Source: Extensimonas soli
GTDB taxonomy: Bacteria > Pseudomonadota > Gammaproteobacteria > Burkholderiales > Burkholderiaceae_C
Assembly (NCBI RefSeq): GCF_029211265.1
Contig: NZ_JARGEL010000013.1
Location: 186,001-250,000, forward strand
Direction: 5' to 3'
Length of the DNA: 64,000 bases
Shown: piece by piece, positions 25,354 to 33,902 of the stretch
Numbering within the stretch: the first letter of the stretch is position 1
How the letters are laid out: the number at the start of each line of letters is the position of its first letter
Made by a program: the position numbers and the translations under genes
Notes under the pieces: model-generated
What the model was told of the DNA's origin: nothing
Databases searched by the model: none
Seen by the model: only the letters and a program-made list of their open reading frames with translations

Positions 25354-26838
25354 TTATTGCAACTCTAGCAGCAGCTCCCAAGGAGTTTTTTGCCAGGCCA
25401 GGGCTTCCTCGCGCAGCAAATAGGCCGATTGCGGGTAGGCGGTAGTCCAGCCGGGACGGGTGCTGAGGTGGTGGCTGGCGCTGTGCGCTTGCAGTGTCAA
25501 TCCGAGCATGTCCGGCTCCCGGCGTGCATGGCACAGCGCCACGGCCAGCCGCAGACACAGCAGTTGGCGGGCGAGGTTGGGGTCATTGTGCAGTTCGGCC
25601 TCGATTTTGCGCACCTTGCCGCGCTGCCCCAACACCAGCAGGCCCAGCCGGTGCAGCTCGGGCACGGTGAAGCCAGGCACGTCGGTGTTGTCCAGGATGT
25701 AGGCGCCGTGCCGGTGCGCTTCACTGTGCGAGATCAGGCTGCCGATTTCATGCAGGTGTGCGGCCCATTCGAGCTCGCGCGCTGCGCCGGCGTGGTCCTC
25801 GGGCATCGCCTGGACGAAAAGCGCCTGAGCCGTGCGTGCCACGCGCTCGGCCTGGGCGGCATCCACGGCGAAGCGCTGCATCAGTCCCCGTACCGTGGTG
25901 TCGCGCAAATCGGTGTCGGGTTGTTCGCGGTCTAGCAGGTCATACAGCGCTCCTTGGCGCAGCGCGCCCTGCGCCACCTGCATCTGTTCGATCTGCAGCA
26001 GTTCGAAAATGGCCCTGAGCACGCTGAGGCCACCGCCAATCACGGCCCGGCGGTCGTCCTTGAGCCCGTCGAGGCGCACGCGGTCGGCACTCTGCGCGCG
26101 CAGCAGGCGCTCGTGCAGCCAGTGCAGTCCATCGAGGGTCACGACGTCGGCGGGGCAGACATTGGCCAGCATCAGAATGTCACTTATGGCGCCTACCGTT
26201 CCCGAAGAACCGTAGGCAACGCTCCAGGCGCCCGGGTGGAAGGTGTCCAGCGCTTCGTCGAGCACGGCCTTGGCGGCAATTTCTGCGGCCAGGAAAGCCT
26301 CGGGTGTGAAAGCGCCGTCGGCAAAGTAGCGCATGGACCAAGCGACGCTGCCCACACGAAACGATGCCATGGCGTGGGGCGTGAATTGCTGGCCAATGAT
26401 GAACTCGGTGGAGCGCCCGCCGATGTCCACCACGAGCCGGCGCTCATCGGACTGCGGCAGCAGACGCGAGACGCCTTGGTAGATCAGCCGCGCCTCTTCG
26501 GGGCCGGAGATGACTTCTATAGGGTAGCCGAGGATTTCGCGCGCGTGCGCCAAGAATTCCTGCCGGTTGCGCGCTTCACGCAGCGTCTGCGTGGCCACGG
26601 CACGCACTTGCGAGGGCGCAAAATCTGCCAGGCGTTCGCCAAACCGTGCCAGGCAATCCCAGCCGCGCTGCATGGATTCGGGCGTGAGGTTGCGGTTTTC
26701 ATCGAGACCGCTGCCCAGACGGACGGTTTCTTTGCGGTATTCGGTGCGCTGGATGTGGCCGTAAGCGAAGCGGCCGATTTCGAGACGAAAGCTGTTGGAG
26801 CCGAGATCCACAGCTGCGAGCAATGTTCCGTTGTGCAT
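25354..26838 (-). CDS. ppx: Exopolyphosphatase, Ppx/GppA family
   Basis: The 494-residue protein starts MHNGTLLAAVDLGSNSFRLEI, the ASKHA phosphate-1 motif. It contains AVATQTLREARN, ISGPEEARLIYQGV, VVDIGGRSTEF (phosphate-2) and AYGSSGTVGAI. A C-terminal HD-like region includes AAHLHEIG. It removes phosphate from the ends of polyphosphate; some relatives also hydrolyse pppGpp. The family start is at 26838, although the frame is open further upstream. A Pho box facing this gene lies about 110 bp upstream, linking it to phosphate starvation. Confidence 0.92.
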   Translation of the reverse strand: MHNGTLLAAVDLGSNSFRLEIGRFAYGHIQRTEYRKETVRLGSGLDENRNLTPESMQRGWDCLARFGERLADFAPSQVRAVATQTLREARNRQEFLAHAREILGYPIEVISGPEEARLIYQGVSRLLPQSDERRLVVDIGGRSTEFIIGQQFTPHAMASFRVGSVAWSMRYFADGAFTPEAFLAAEIAAKAVLDEALDTFHPGAWSVAYGSSGTVGAISDILMLANVCPADVVTLDGLHWLHERLLRAQSADRVRLDGLKDDRRAVIGGGLSVLRAIFELLQIEQMQVAQGALRQGALYDLLDREQPDTDLRDTTVRGLMQRFAVDAAQAERVARTAQALFVQAMPEDHAGAARELEWAAHLHEIGSLISHSEAHRHGAYILDNTDVPGFTVPELHRLGLLVLGQRGKVRKIEAELHNDPNLARQLLCLRLAVALCHARREPDMLGLTLQAHSASHHLSTRPGWTTAYPQSAYLLREEALAWQKTPWELLLELQ

Positions 26839-26931
26839 TTTCTTGCGCAGGTCGCGCCAATTCCAGCCGGGAAGCTTAACAGACAGAAAAAGCCTGCAGA
26901 CACCTTGGCCTGGGCTGCGCATGTGCAATCT

Positions 26932-26965
26932 ATGCTAGGTTTCGTTTGTGACAAAAACGTGACGA
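26932..26965 (-). promoter_or_regulatory. Pho box and -10 element for ppx
   Basis: On the minus strand two direct repeats, TCGTCAC (26965-26959) and TTGTCAC (26954-26948), are spaced 11 bp apart as in PhoB sites. A TAGCAT -10 candidate (26937-26932) begins exactly 10 nt later. The layout mirrors the pstS site on the other strand. Confidence 0.6.
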
Positions 26966-26996
26966 ATAAAACAGGCTGCGCATAATGGATTTGCTG

Positions 26997-27030
26997 AGGT
27001 CATGGAACTGTCATAAAGCGCAACTACATT
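26997..27030 (+). promoter_or_regulatory. Pho box and -10 element for pstS
   Basis: AGGTCAT (26997-27003) and CTGTCAT (27008-27014) are 11-bp-spaced direct repeats close to the CTGTCAT PhoB consensus. TACATT (27025-27030) begins 10 nt after the second repeat, the spacing of PhoB-activated promoters. The pstS start is 35 nt further on. Confidence 0.75.
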
Positions 27031-27064
27031 CATGCCTCTCTACTCACTCTCAAGAGGTCTTTCC

Positions 27065-28111
27065 ATGAAGATGTCCTTGTCTCGTGTTTTGGCGGCTGGC
27101 GTTGCAGCTGCTGGTATGTTTTCTGCCGCCTATGCGCAGGAAGTGAAGGAAATTACCGGTGCGGGCGCAAGCTTCCCGGCCCCGTTGTATTCCAAGTGGG
27201 CGGCCGATTACTACAAGGCGACGGGCGTGAAGGTCAACTACCAGTCTGTGGGTTCTGGCGCCGGGATCAAGCAGATCGATGCCAAGACCGTGGCTTTTGG
27301 CGCGTCCGACATGCCCTTGAAAGAGGATGAGCTCGAGAAAAAGGGCCTGGTGCAGTTCCCGACCGTGATCGGTGGCGTGGTTCCCGTGGTCAACATCAAG
27401 GGCATGGAGCCCGGCAAGCTCAAGCTCAACGGGCAGGTGCTCGGTGACATTTATCTGGGCAAGATCACCAAGTGGAACGATCCTGCCATCGTGGCGTTGA
27501 ACCCCGGAGTGGGGCTTCCTGATGCGGCCATTTCGCCGGTGCGCCGTGCCGATGGTTCGGGCACCACGTTCGTGTTCACCAACTACCTCTCCAAGGTCAA
27601 CGCTGAGTGGAAGAGCAAGGTGGGTGAGGGCACTGCAGTGAACTGGCCCGTGGGCGCGGGTGGCAAGGGCAATGAAGGCGTCGCCGCCTTCGTGGGACGC
27701 CTGCCGAATTCGATCGGCTACGTCGAGTACGCCTATGTCAAGCAAAACAAGATGGCCTATGTGCAGATGCAGAACGCTGCCGGCCGCTTCGTCTCGCCCG
27801 ACGACGATGCCTTCAAGGCTGCCGCTGCCGGCGCAGTGTGGCCCAAGAGCTTTTACCTGATCTTGACGAACCAGCCTGGCAACGCCACCTGGCCGATCAC
27901 GAACCCCACGTTCATCCTGATGCACAAGGCGCAGGAAAAGCCTGCCGAAGCCACTGCGTCGCTCAAGTTCTTTGAGTGGACGTACAAAAATGGCGACAAG
28001 ACGGCCACGGATCTGGACTATGTCCCGCTGCCCGCGAGCGTGAAGGACATGGTCGTGAAGTCTTGGGCTGAAATCAAGGATGCCTCGGGTCATCCGATCG
28101 CGTTGAAGTGA
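27065..28111 (+). CDS. pstS: PstS, periplasmic phosphate-binding protein
   Basis: The 348-residue protein begins with a clear signal peptide, MKMSLSRVLAAGVAAAGMFS, probably cleaved after AYA before QEVKE. The mature part shows ITGAGASFPAPLYSKWA, YQSVGSGAGIKQI (phosphate-binding loop), FGASDMPL and RADGSGTTFVFTNYL. It captures phosphate for PstCAB. ATG 27065 has AAGAGG upstream; an earlier in-frame ATG at 27032 would spoil the signal peptide. It is the first gene of the pst-pho operon. Confidence 0.97.
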   Translation: MKMSLSRVLAAGVAAAGMFSAAYAQEVKEITGAGASFPAPLYSKWAADYYKATGVKVNYQSVGSGAGIKQIDAKTVAFGASDMPLKEDELEKKGLVQFPTVIGGVVPVVNIKGMEPGKLKLNGQVLGDIYLGKITKWNDPAIVALNPGVGLPDAAISPVRRADGSGTTFVFTNYLSKVNAEWKSKVGEGTAVNWPVGAGGKGNEGVAAFVGRLPNSIGYVEYAYVKQNKMAYVQMQNAAGRFVSPDDDAFKAAAAGAVWPKSFYLILTNQPGNATWPITNPTFILMHKAQEKPAEATASLKFFEWTYKNGDKTATDLDYVPLPASVKDMVVKSWAEIKDASGHPIALK

Positions 28112-28117
28112 TCCATG

Positions 28118-28153
28118 GGCGGGGCCGTTTAGCGTAGCTGGAGCGGCCCCGCC
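28118..28153 (+). terminator. Hairpin between pstS and pstC (partial terminator or mRNA stabiliser)
   Basis: GGCGGGGCCG (28118-28127) pairs perfectly with CGGCCCCGCC (28144-28153) around a 16-nt loop. A short, broken T-rich stretch (TTTTGTCTT) follows. It sits between pstS and pstC, where a partial stop would keep PstS, needed in excess, above the membrane subunits. Confidence 0.55.
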
Positions 28154-28218
28154 AGCTTTTGTCTTGCGAAGACAGGTTGTTTGGATCGGTTTTTGTTTTA
28201 TGTCCAGAGGTTGCTGAC

Positions 28219-29244
28219 GTGTCCACTACCTTACCTGTGAGCCAGGCGCCGTCCGCCAAAGCAGTGGCTGGCGCCGAACGCAGCACACCGCCGCCTCGTC
28301 CGCCGGCGATCTCGAATGTGCTGGCCGATCAGATTTTTGGCTGGCTCGCGCGTGCTGCCGCCACGCTGACCTTGCTGCTGCTGGTGGGTATTATGGTGTC
28401 GCTGGTAGTGGGGGCGTGGCCTTCCATCGCGCGCTACGGCCTGAGTTTTTTGGGGCGCAGCGTATGGGACCCGGTGCAGGACGAGTACGGCGGGCTGGTC
28501 ATGATTTATGGCACGCTCGCGACCTCTTTCATCGCTTTGTTGATTGCGGTGCCCGTGAGTTTCGGCATCGCCTTGTTTTTGACGGAGCTGTCGCCTGCGT
28601 GGCTCAAGCGCCCTCTGGGCACGGCAATCGAGTTGCTGGCAGCGGTGCCGTCCATCGTGTATGGCATGTGGGGGCTGCTGGTGTTCGCCCCCGTTCTTTC
28701 GCGCTTCGTGCAGCAGCCGCTGCAGTCCCTGTTCCAGGGAGTGCCCTTCTTCGGAGATTTGGTGTCGGGGCCGCCCGTGGGGATAGGCATTTTGTCGGCC
28801 GGGATCATTCTGGCCATCATGATCATCCCTTTCATCGCATCCGTGATGCGCGATGTGTTCGAGGTGACGCCGCCCATGCTCAAGGAGTCTGCCTACGCGC
28901 TGGGCTCCACGACCTGGGAGGTGGTGTGGAAGGTTGTGCTGCCTTACACCAAGACTGGCGTGCTCGGCGGCATCATGCTGGGGCTGGGGCGCGCGCTGGG
29001 TGAAACCATGGCCGTGACCTTCGTTATCGGCAACATGAACCAGCTCAAGACTTTTTCGTTTTTCGAGGCTGCCAACAGCATCACCTCAGCGCTGGCCAAC
29101 GAGTTCGCCGAAGCGGGCGAGGGGCTGCACCAGGCGTCGCTGATTTACCTTGGTTTGGTGCTGTTCTTCGTGACTTTTGTGGTGCTGGCGCTGTCCAAGG
29201 TCTTGCTGATGCGTCTGCAAAAAAATGAAGGAGCACGTACATGA
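28219..29244 (+). CDS. pstC: PstC, phosphate ABC transporter permease
   Basis: The 341-residue permease has six or more membrane helices. Its binding-protein-dependent transport signature is in [45 protein letters not shown] near residues 215-260 (EAA loop). The GTG at 28219 is chosen because AGAGG lies about 9 nt upstream and it gives the expected short N-terminus; the frame is open 20 codons earlier. It pairs with PstA in the membrane and overlaps it by 4 bp. Confidence 0.95.
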   Translation: MSTTLPVSQAPSAKAVAGAERSTPPPRPPAISNVLADQIFGWLARAAATLTLLLLVGIMVSLVVGAWPSIARYGLSFLGRSVWDPVQDEYGGLVMIYGTLATSFIALLIAVPVSFGIALFLTELSPAWLKRPLGTAIELLAAVPSIVYGMWGLLVFAPVLSRFVQQPLQSLFQGVPFFGDLVSGPPVGIGILSAGIILAIMIIPFIASVMRDVFEVTPPMLKESAYALGSTTWEVVWKVVLPYTKTGVLGGIMLGLGRALGETMAVTFVIGNMNQLKTFSFFEAANSITSALANEFAEAGEGLHQASLIYLGLVLFFVTFVVLALSKVLLMRLQKNEGART

Positions 29245-30098
29245 GCACCGCAGCACAGCGCATGGCGCTCTATCGCAAACGCAAGGGCATCAATTATTTT
29301 GCCTTGACCTTGTCGCTGCTCGCGATGGCGTTCGGGGTATTTTGGCTGCTCTGGATATTGTGGGAGACCTTGCGGCTTGGCTTGGGCGGCTTCAGCCTGA
29401 GCTTGTTCACGCAAATGACCCCCCCGCCCAATGAAGATGGCGGTGGCTTGGCAAACGCGATCTTCGGGTCGTTCATGATGGTGCTGCTGGCGACCTTCGT
29501 TGGCACGCCCATAGGCATCATGGCGGGCGTGTTTCTGGCTGAGTATGACCGGGGTACGAGTTGGCTGGCTTCGGTCACGCGCTTCGTTAATGACATCTTG
29601 CTTTCCGCGCCCAGCATCGTCATCGGTCTTTTCGTCTATGCCGCGGTGGTGGCGCGCTTCAGGAGCTTTTCGGCCTATGCAGGGGTGTTCGCCTTGGCCC
29701 TGATCGTGATCCCCGTGGTGATTCGCACGACCGAAAACATGCTTTTGCTGGTGCCCTCCAGCCTGCGCGAGGCCGCCTATGCGCTGGGTACGCCCAAGTG
29801 GAAAGTCATCACCATGGTGACTCTGCGCGCGGCGCGCGCTGGCGTGATCACGGGCGTGCTGCTGGCAGTAGCGCGCATTGCGGGCGAGACGGCGCCGCTG
29901 CTGTTCACCTCGCTCAACAACCAGTTCTGGAGCGCCGACCTGTCCAAGCCCATGGCAAGCCTGCCCGTGACCATTTTCAAATTTGCCATGAGCCCCTATG
30001 AAAATTGGCAGCAGCTTGCCTGGGCTGGGGTGTTTTTGACCACGCTTGCGGTGCTGGGCCTCAACATCCTGGCCCGCGTGCTGACGCGCCAAAAGTGA
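29241..30098 (+). CDS. pstA: PstA, phosphate ABC transporter permease
   Basis: The 285-residue permease has about six helices and the EAA-loop motif [48 protein letters not shown]. Its start overlaps the pstC stop as ATGA, with AAGGAG shortly upstream, so the two are translationally coupled and should be made in equal amounts. Confidence 0.96.
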   Translation: MSTAAQRMALYRKRKGINYFALTLSLLAMAFGVFWLLWILWETLRLGLGGFSLSLFTQMTPPPNEDGGGLANAIFGSFMMVLLATFVGTPIGIMAGVFLAEYDRGTSWLASVTRFVNDILLSAPSIVIGLFVYAAVVARFRSFSAYAGVFALALIVIPVVIRTTENMLLLVPSSLREAAYALGTPKWKVITMVTLRAARAGVITGVLLAVARIAGETAPLLFTSLNNQFWSADLSKPMASLPVTIFKFAMSPYENWQQLAWAGVFLTTLAVLGLNILARVLTRQK

Positions 30099-30121
30099 AC
30101 AAAGCAAGAAGGGATTTCAAC

Positions 30122-30913
30122 GTGTCCATCGCATCTGCCGCCGCAGCTCCCGTAGCCGTCCGCCCCAAGCTCGCGGTGCGTGACCTGAATTTTTACTACG
30201 GCAAATTCCACGCCCTGAAAAACATCCAGCTGGATATTCCGGAACACAAGGTCACGGCCTTCATCGGGCCTTCGGGCTGTGGCAAGTCGACCTTGCTGCG
30301 CACATTCAATCGCATGTATGAGCTCTACCCGGAGCAGCGCGCGCAAGGGCAGATATTGCTCGACGGTGAAGACCTGCTCACCAGCAAACAGGATGTTGCC
30401 TTGCTGCGCGCCAAGGTGGGCATGGTGTTCCAAAAACCCACGCCGTTTCCCATGTCGATCTACGACAACATCGCCTTCGGCGTGAAGCTGTTCGAAAACC
30501 TCAGTGCCTCCGACATGGACGATCGCGTCGAATGGGCGCTGCGCAAGTCGGCGCTGTGGGGCGAAGTGAAGGACAAGCTCCAGCAAAGTGGCTCCAGCCT
30601 TTCGGGCGGGCAGCAGCAGCGCCTGTGCATCGCGCGCGGCATCGCGGTGAAGCCCGAAGTGTTGCTGCTCGACGAGCCCTGTTCGGCGCTCGACCCGATT
30701 TCCACGGGCAAAGTCGAGGAATTGATCACCGAATTCAAGGGCGAATACACGGTGGTGATCGTCACGCACAACATGCAGCAGGCGGCGCGTGTCAGCGATT
30801 ACACGGCCTATATGTATCTCGGAGACCTGGTCGAGTTCGGCGAGACGGAACAGATGTTCTTCAAGCCCCAGCGCAAGGAGACCGAGGACTACATCACCGG
30901 CCGCTTCGGCTGA
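30122..30913 (+). CDS. pstB: PstB, phosphate ABC transporter ATPase
   Basis: The 263-residue ATPase shows Walker [10 protein letters not shown], the Q-loop [15 protein letters not shown], signature [16 protein letters not shown] and Walker [13 protein letters not shown], with the switch His in VTHNMQQA. The start is a GTG at 30122, preceded by AAGGGA. An ATG-less frame extends upstream but overlaps pstA. It energises PstSCA and contacts PhoU in phosphate signalling. Confidence 0.97.
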   Translation: MSIASAAAAPVAVRPKLAVRDLNFYYGKFHALKNIQLDIPEHKVTAFIGPSGCGKSTLLRTFNRMYELYPEQRAQGQILLDGEDLLTSKQDVALLRAKVGMVFQKPTPFPMSIYDNIAFGVKLFENLSASDMDDRVEWALRKSALWGEVKDKLQQSGSSLSGGQQQRLCIARGIAVKPEVLLLDEPCSALDPISTGKVEELITEFKGEYTVVIVTHNMQQAARVSDYTAYMYLGDLVEFGETEQMFFKPQRKETEDYITGRFG

Positions 30914-30929
30914 GGCAAGGAGACAAACC

Positions 30930-31634
30930 ATGACAGAAAAGCATCTCTCGTCGCAATTCGACAACGAACTCAATACGGTGTCCGCGCGCCTCATGGAAAT
31001 GGGCGGGCTCGTCGAGGCGCAGATTCGCCAGGCAATTTATGCGCTTTCGCAGTTCAATATCGATGCGGCACTGCAGGTGATGGCGATCGAGCACCGCGTC
31101 AACGCCATGGAGGTCGAGGTGGACCAGGAGTTGACTACCATCATCGCCCGGCGCCAGCCCACGGCGCGGGACTTGCGCCTGCTGATTGCCTTTTCCAAAG
31201 CCACGACCAATCTCGAGCGCATGGGCGATGAAGCCAACCGCATGGCGCGCATGGTCAAGTCCATCATAGAGAGCGGCGTCGCGCGCTCCTTGCCCGCGGG
31301 CGAACTGCGTGTGGCGGCTGATATGGCCGCGGGACAGTTGCGCAAGGTACTCGACGCGCTGGCCCGCCTTGACACCAAGGCGGCAATCGCCATTCTCAAA
31401 GAAGACGACCTGATCGATCAGGAGTTCGACGGCTTCGTGCGCAAGCTCATCACCTACATGATGGAAGACCCGCGCACGATCTCGCCCAGCCTCGACCTGC
31501 TGTTCCTGGCCAAGGCCATAGAGCGCATCGGCGATCACTGCAAGAACTTGGCCGAGTTGATCATCTATTTGGTGGAAGGCAAGGATGTGCGCCACAGGAC
31601 CATGGACGAAATCGAATCCACCTTGATGCATTGA
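30930..31634 (+). CDS. phoU: PhoU, negative regulator of phosphate signalling
   Basis: The 234-residue all-helical protein has two PhoU repeats. The metal-binding motifs are ATTNLERMGDEANRMA near residue 90 and AIERIGDHCKNLAELIIY near 200 (E/DxxxD pattern). It links Pst transport state to PhoR and keeps PhoB inactive when phosphate is plentiful. AAGGAG lies 7 nt before the ATG. Confidence 0.96.
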   Translation: MTEKHLSSQFDNELNTVSARLMEMGGLVEAQIRQAIYALSQFNIDAALQVMAIEHRVNAMEVEVDQELTTIIARRQPTARDLRLLIAFSKATTNLERMGDEANRMARMVKSIIESGVARSLPAGELRVAADMAAGQLRKVLDALARLDTKAAIAILKEDDLIDQEFDGFVRKLITYMMEDPRTISPSLDLLFLAKAIERIGDHCKNLAELIIYLVEGKDVRHRTMDEIESTLMH

Positions 31635-31646
31635 GTGAGAGTGCGG

Positions 31647-32354
31647 ATGAAAAAAATGCCACAGGTCTTGATCGTCGAGGATGAGCCCGCCATTGCCGAG
31701 CTCATCGCGGTGAATCTGCGCCACAATGGTTTGCAGCCCATCTGGGCGGAAGATGGTGATTCGGCGCAGCGGGAGATCGATGCGGTGCTGCCCGACGTGA
31801 TCCTGCTCGACTGGATGCTGCCAGGCCAAAGCGGGCTGGCCCTGGCGCGAAAGTGGCGAGCCGACAGCCGCAGCAAGTCCGTCCCCATCATCATGCTCAC
31901 GGCGCGCGGCGACGAGCCTGACAAGGTCGCGGGGCTGGATGCCGGCGCCGACGACTACATCACCAAGCCCTTTTCCACGCAGGAGTTGCTCGCGCGCATC
32001 CGCGCCGTGCTGCGCCGCCGCGCGCCCGAGCAGGTCAACGACAGCGTGGCGCAGGGCGAACTGGTGCTCGACGCTGCCACGCACCGCGTGACCTACCAAG
32101 GGCGTGCGCTCAAGATCGGGCCGACAGAGTTCAAGCTGCTGCACTTTTTCATGAAGCATGCCGAGCGCGTGCACAGCCGGGCGCAGTTGCTCGACAAGGT
32201 GTGGGGCGACCATGTGTTCATCGAGGAGCGCACGGTCGACGTGCACGTCAAGCGCCTGCGCGAGGCCCTGGGCGCCGCCGGCGTGATGGTCGAGACCGTG
32301 CGCGGCGCGGGATACCGTTTCACGAGCCAGCCGCCGGCTTTGCTGCAGGCCTGA
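31647..32354 (+). CDS. phoB: PhoB, phosphate response regulator
   Basis: The 235-residue OmpR-family regulator has a receiver domain with phospho-acceptor Asp55 in VILLDWMLPGQSG, Thr in MLTARGDE and Lys in ITKPFSTQEL. A winged-helix domain follows with GPTEFKLLHFFM and ERTVDVHVKRLREAL. It should bind the Pho boxes at 26932-27030 and so control its own operon and ppx. ATG 31647 is used; a GTG four codons earlier directly abuts the phoU stop. Confidence 0.96.
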   Translation: MKKMPQVLIVEDEPAIAELIAVNLRHNGLQPIWAEDGDSAQREIDAVLPDVILLDWMLPGQSGLALARKWRADSRSKSVPIIMLTARGDEPDKVAGLDAGADDYITKPFSTQELLARIRAVLRRRAPEQVNDSVAQGELVLDAATHRVTYQGRALKIGPTEFKLLHFFMKHAERVHSRAQLLDKVWGDHVFIEERTVDVHVKRLREALGAAGVMVETVRGAGYRFTSQPPALLQA

Positions 32355-32398
32355 ACGCTGCTCCTTCTTTCTCTCTTTCTTCGCGTCACGACCCCGGC

Positions 32399-33751
32399 AT
32401 GTTTTCGCGTTCGGCGTATTTTTTGGTATTCCAACTGATCGGCGGTGCGATAGGCTGGTGGCAGGAAGGGGTGTGGGGGGCGCTGGTGGGGGCCGGGTTC
32501 GCCGCCTGGGGCTGGTTTGCGCTGGACCTGTGGCGCGGCACACGGGTGCTGCGGTGGCTGCGCATGGGTGATTTGTCTTCTGTGCCGCAGTTGCGCGGCA
32601 TGTGGGGCGAGGCCGCCGATCGCGCGCGCCGTCTGCTGCGCCAAGCGCAGGCACAGGTCGGGAAAAGCCAGGCACGCCTGCAGGAGGTCCTGGCGGCGCT
32701 GCAGGCCACGCCCAACGGCGTCGTGCTGCTCGATGCCCAGGGGCGTATTGAATGGTGCAACCAGATTGCCGCAGCTTATTTCGGCCTCGATGTGCAGCGC
32801 GATCTCATGCAATTCATTGGCAATCTGGTGCGCGCCCCCGAATTCAGCGCCTATTGGACCGCGCAAGACTTCAGTCACGACGTGATCCTGCAAGGGCGCG
32901 ACAGCACGCCTGCACATCCTGTGCGCCTTTCGGTGCAACTCTTTCCTTATGCCGATGGGCGCATGCTGCTGTTGGCGCGCGACGTGACGGCGCTCGAGCA
33001 GGCTGATGCGATGCGGCGTGACTTCGTGGCGAATGTGTCGCACGAAATGCGCACCCCTTTGACCGTGCTCTCGGGCTTCGTGGAGACTTTGCAGACGCTG
33101 CCCCTGAATGTGCAGGAGCGTGCGCGCTATCTGAGCATGATGGCGCAGCAGGCGACGCGCATGCAGCACGTGGTGGAAGACCTGCTGACGCTCTCGCGTC
33201 TGGAAGGCAGCCCCTTCCCCGGCCTGGGCGAATGGACGCCGGTGAAAACGCTGCTGCGGCGTTGTGAAGAAGAGGCCCGGGCCTTGTCCAGTCTGCTTAC
33301 CAAGCACCAGCAGCGCCCGCATACCCTGCAATTCCCATCGGCGGACGTATTGCAGCAGGCAGGGGAGATCGCCGGGTCGCAGTCTGAACTGCAAAGTGCG
33401 CTGTCCAACCTTATCAGCAACGCCGTGCGCTACACCCCCGGGGGTGGCAGCATCACGGTCGAATGGTTGCCGCAAGACGATGGCACGGCGGTTTTCAGTG
33501 TGCGCGACACGGGCGTGGGCATTGCGCCCGAGCACATTCCGCGCATCACCGAGCGGTTTTACCGAGTCGATCGCAGCCGCTCGCGCGAAACGGGCGGCAC
33601 GGGGCTGGGGCTGGCGATCGTCAAGCATGTGCTGCAGCGCCACGGCGCTGCGTTGCACATCACAAGCACGGTGGGCAAAGGCTCGACCTTTTCGGTCACC
33701 TTTCCGGCAAACCGTTTGCGTCCGGCCGCGCAGCCTGCGCTCGCCCATTGA
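32399..33751 (+). CDS. phoR: PhoR, phosphate sensor histidine kinase
   Basis: The 450-residue kinase has two N-terminal membrane segments (about 7-40), a linker, and a PAS domain (about 92-200) containing ATPNGVVLLDAQGRIEWCN. The HisKA domain carries His215 in FVANVSHEMRTPLTVL, and the ATPase domain has LISNAVRYTPGGG, DTGVGI and GTGLGLAIVKHVL. It phosphorylates PhoB under phosphate limitation. There is a 44-bp gap after phoB. Its last 56 bp overlap a small convergent gene. Confidence 0.95.
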   Translation: MFSRSAYFLVFQLIGGAIGWWQEGVWGALVGAGFAAWGWFALDLWRGTRVLRWLRMGDLSSVPQLRGMWGEAADRARRLLRQAQAQVGKSQARLQEVLAALQATPNGVVLLDAQGRIEWCNQIAAAYFGLDVQRDLMQFIGNLVRAPEFSAYWTAQDFSHDVILQGRDSTPAHPVRLSVQLFPYADGRMLLLARDVTALEQADAMRRDFVANVSHEMRTPLTVLSGFVETLQTLPLNVQERARYLSMMAQQATRMQHVVEDLLTLSRLEGSPFPGLGEWTPVKTLLRRCEEEARALSSLLTKHQQRPHTLQFPSADVLQQAGEIAGSQSELQSALSNLISNAVRYTPGGGSITVEWLPQDDGTAVFSVRDTGVGIAPEHIPRITERFYRVDRSRSRETGGTGLGLAIVKHVLQRHGAALHITSTVGKGSTFSVTFPANRLRPAAQPALAH

Positions 33752-33902
33752 GCGCGCGCCGCAGCAGCGCCAAAAACAGCGCCGCCACAAGCGCAAGCGC
33801 AAGCGCGCTCGTGGCCCAGAACGTGAGCGGTGAAGGCTGCGGTGCCCACTGCCCCACGAGCACCGTGAGCGCGTGGCGCACGATGAGGGCGCGCTCGCTC
33901 AT
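33696..33902 (-). CDS. Small membrane protein, coupled to the upstream GT39-like gene
   Basis: The 68-residue protein begins MSERALIVRHALTVLVGQW and has one hydrophobic helix (TFWATSALALALVAALFLALL) followed by a basic, Ala-rich tail. It has no recognised family. Its ATG overlaps the stop of the upstream glycosyltransferase-like gene as ATGA (33899-33902), which argues that it is a real coupled gene. Its 3' end overlaps phoR by 56 bp on the opposite strand. It may be an accessory subunit of that enzyme (inference). Confidence 0.5.
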   Translation of the reverse strand: MSERALIVRHALTVLVGQWAPQPSPLTFWATSALALALVAALFLALLRRALNGRAQAARPDANGLPER

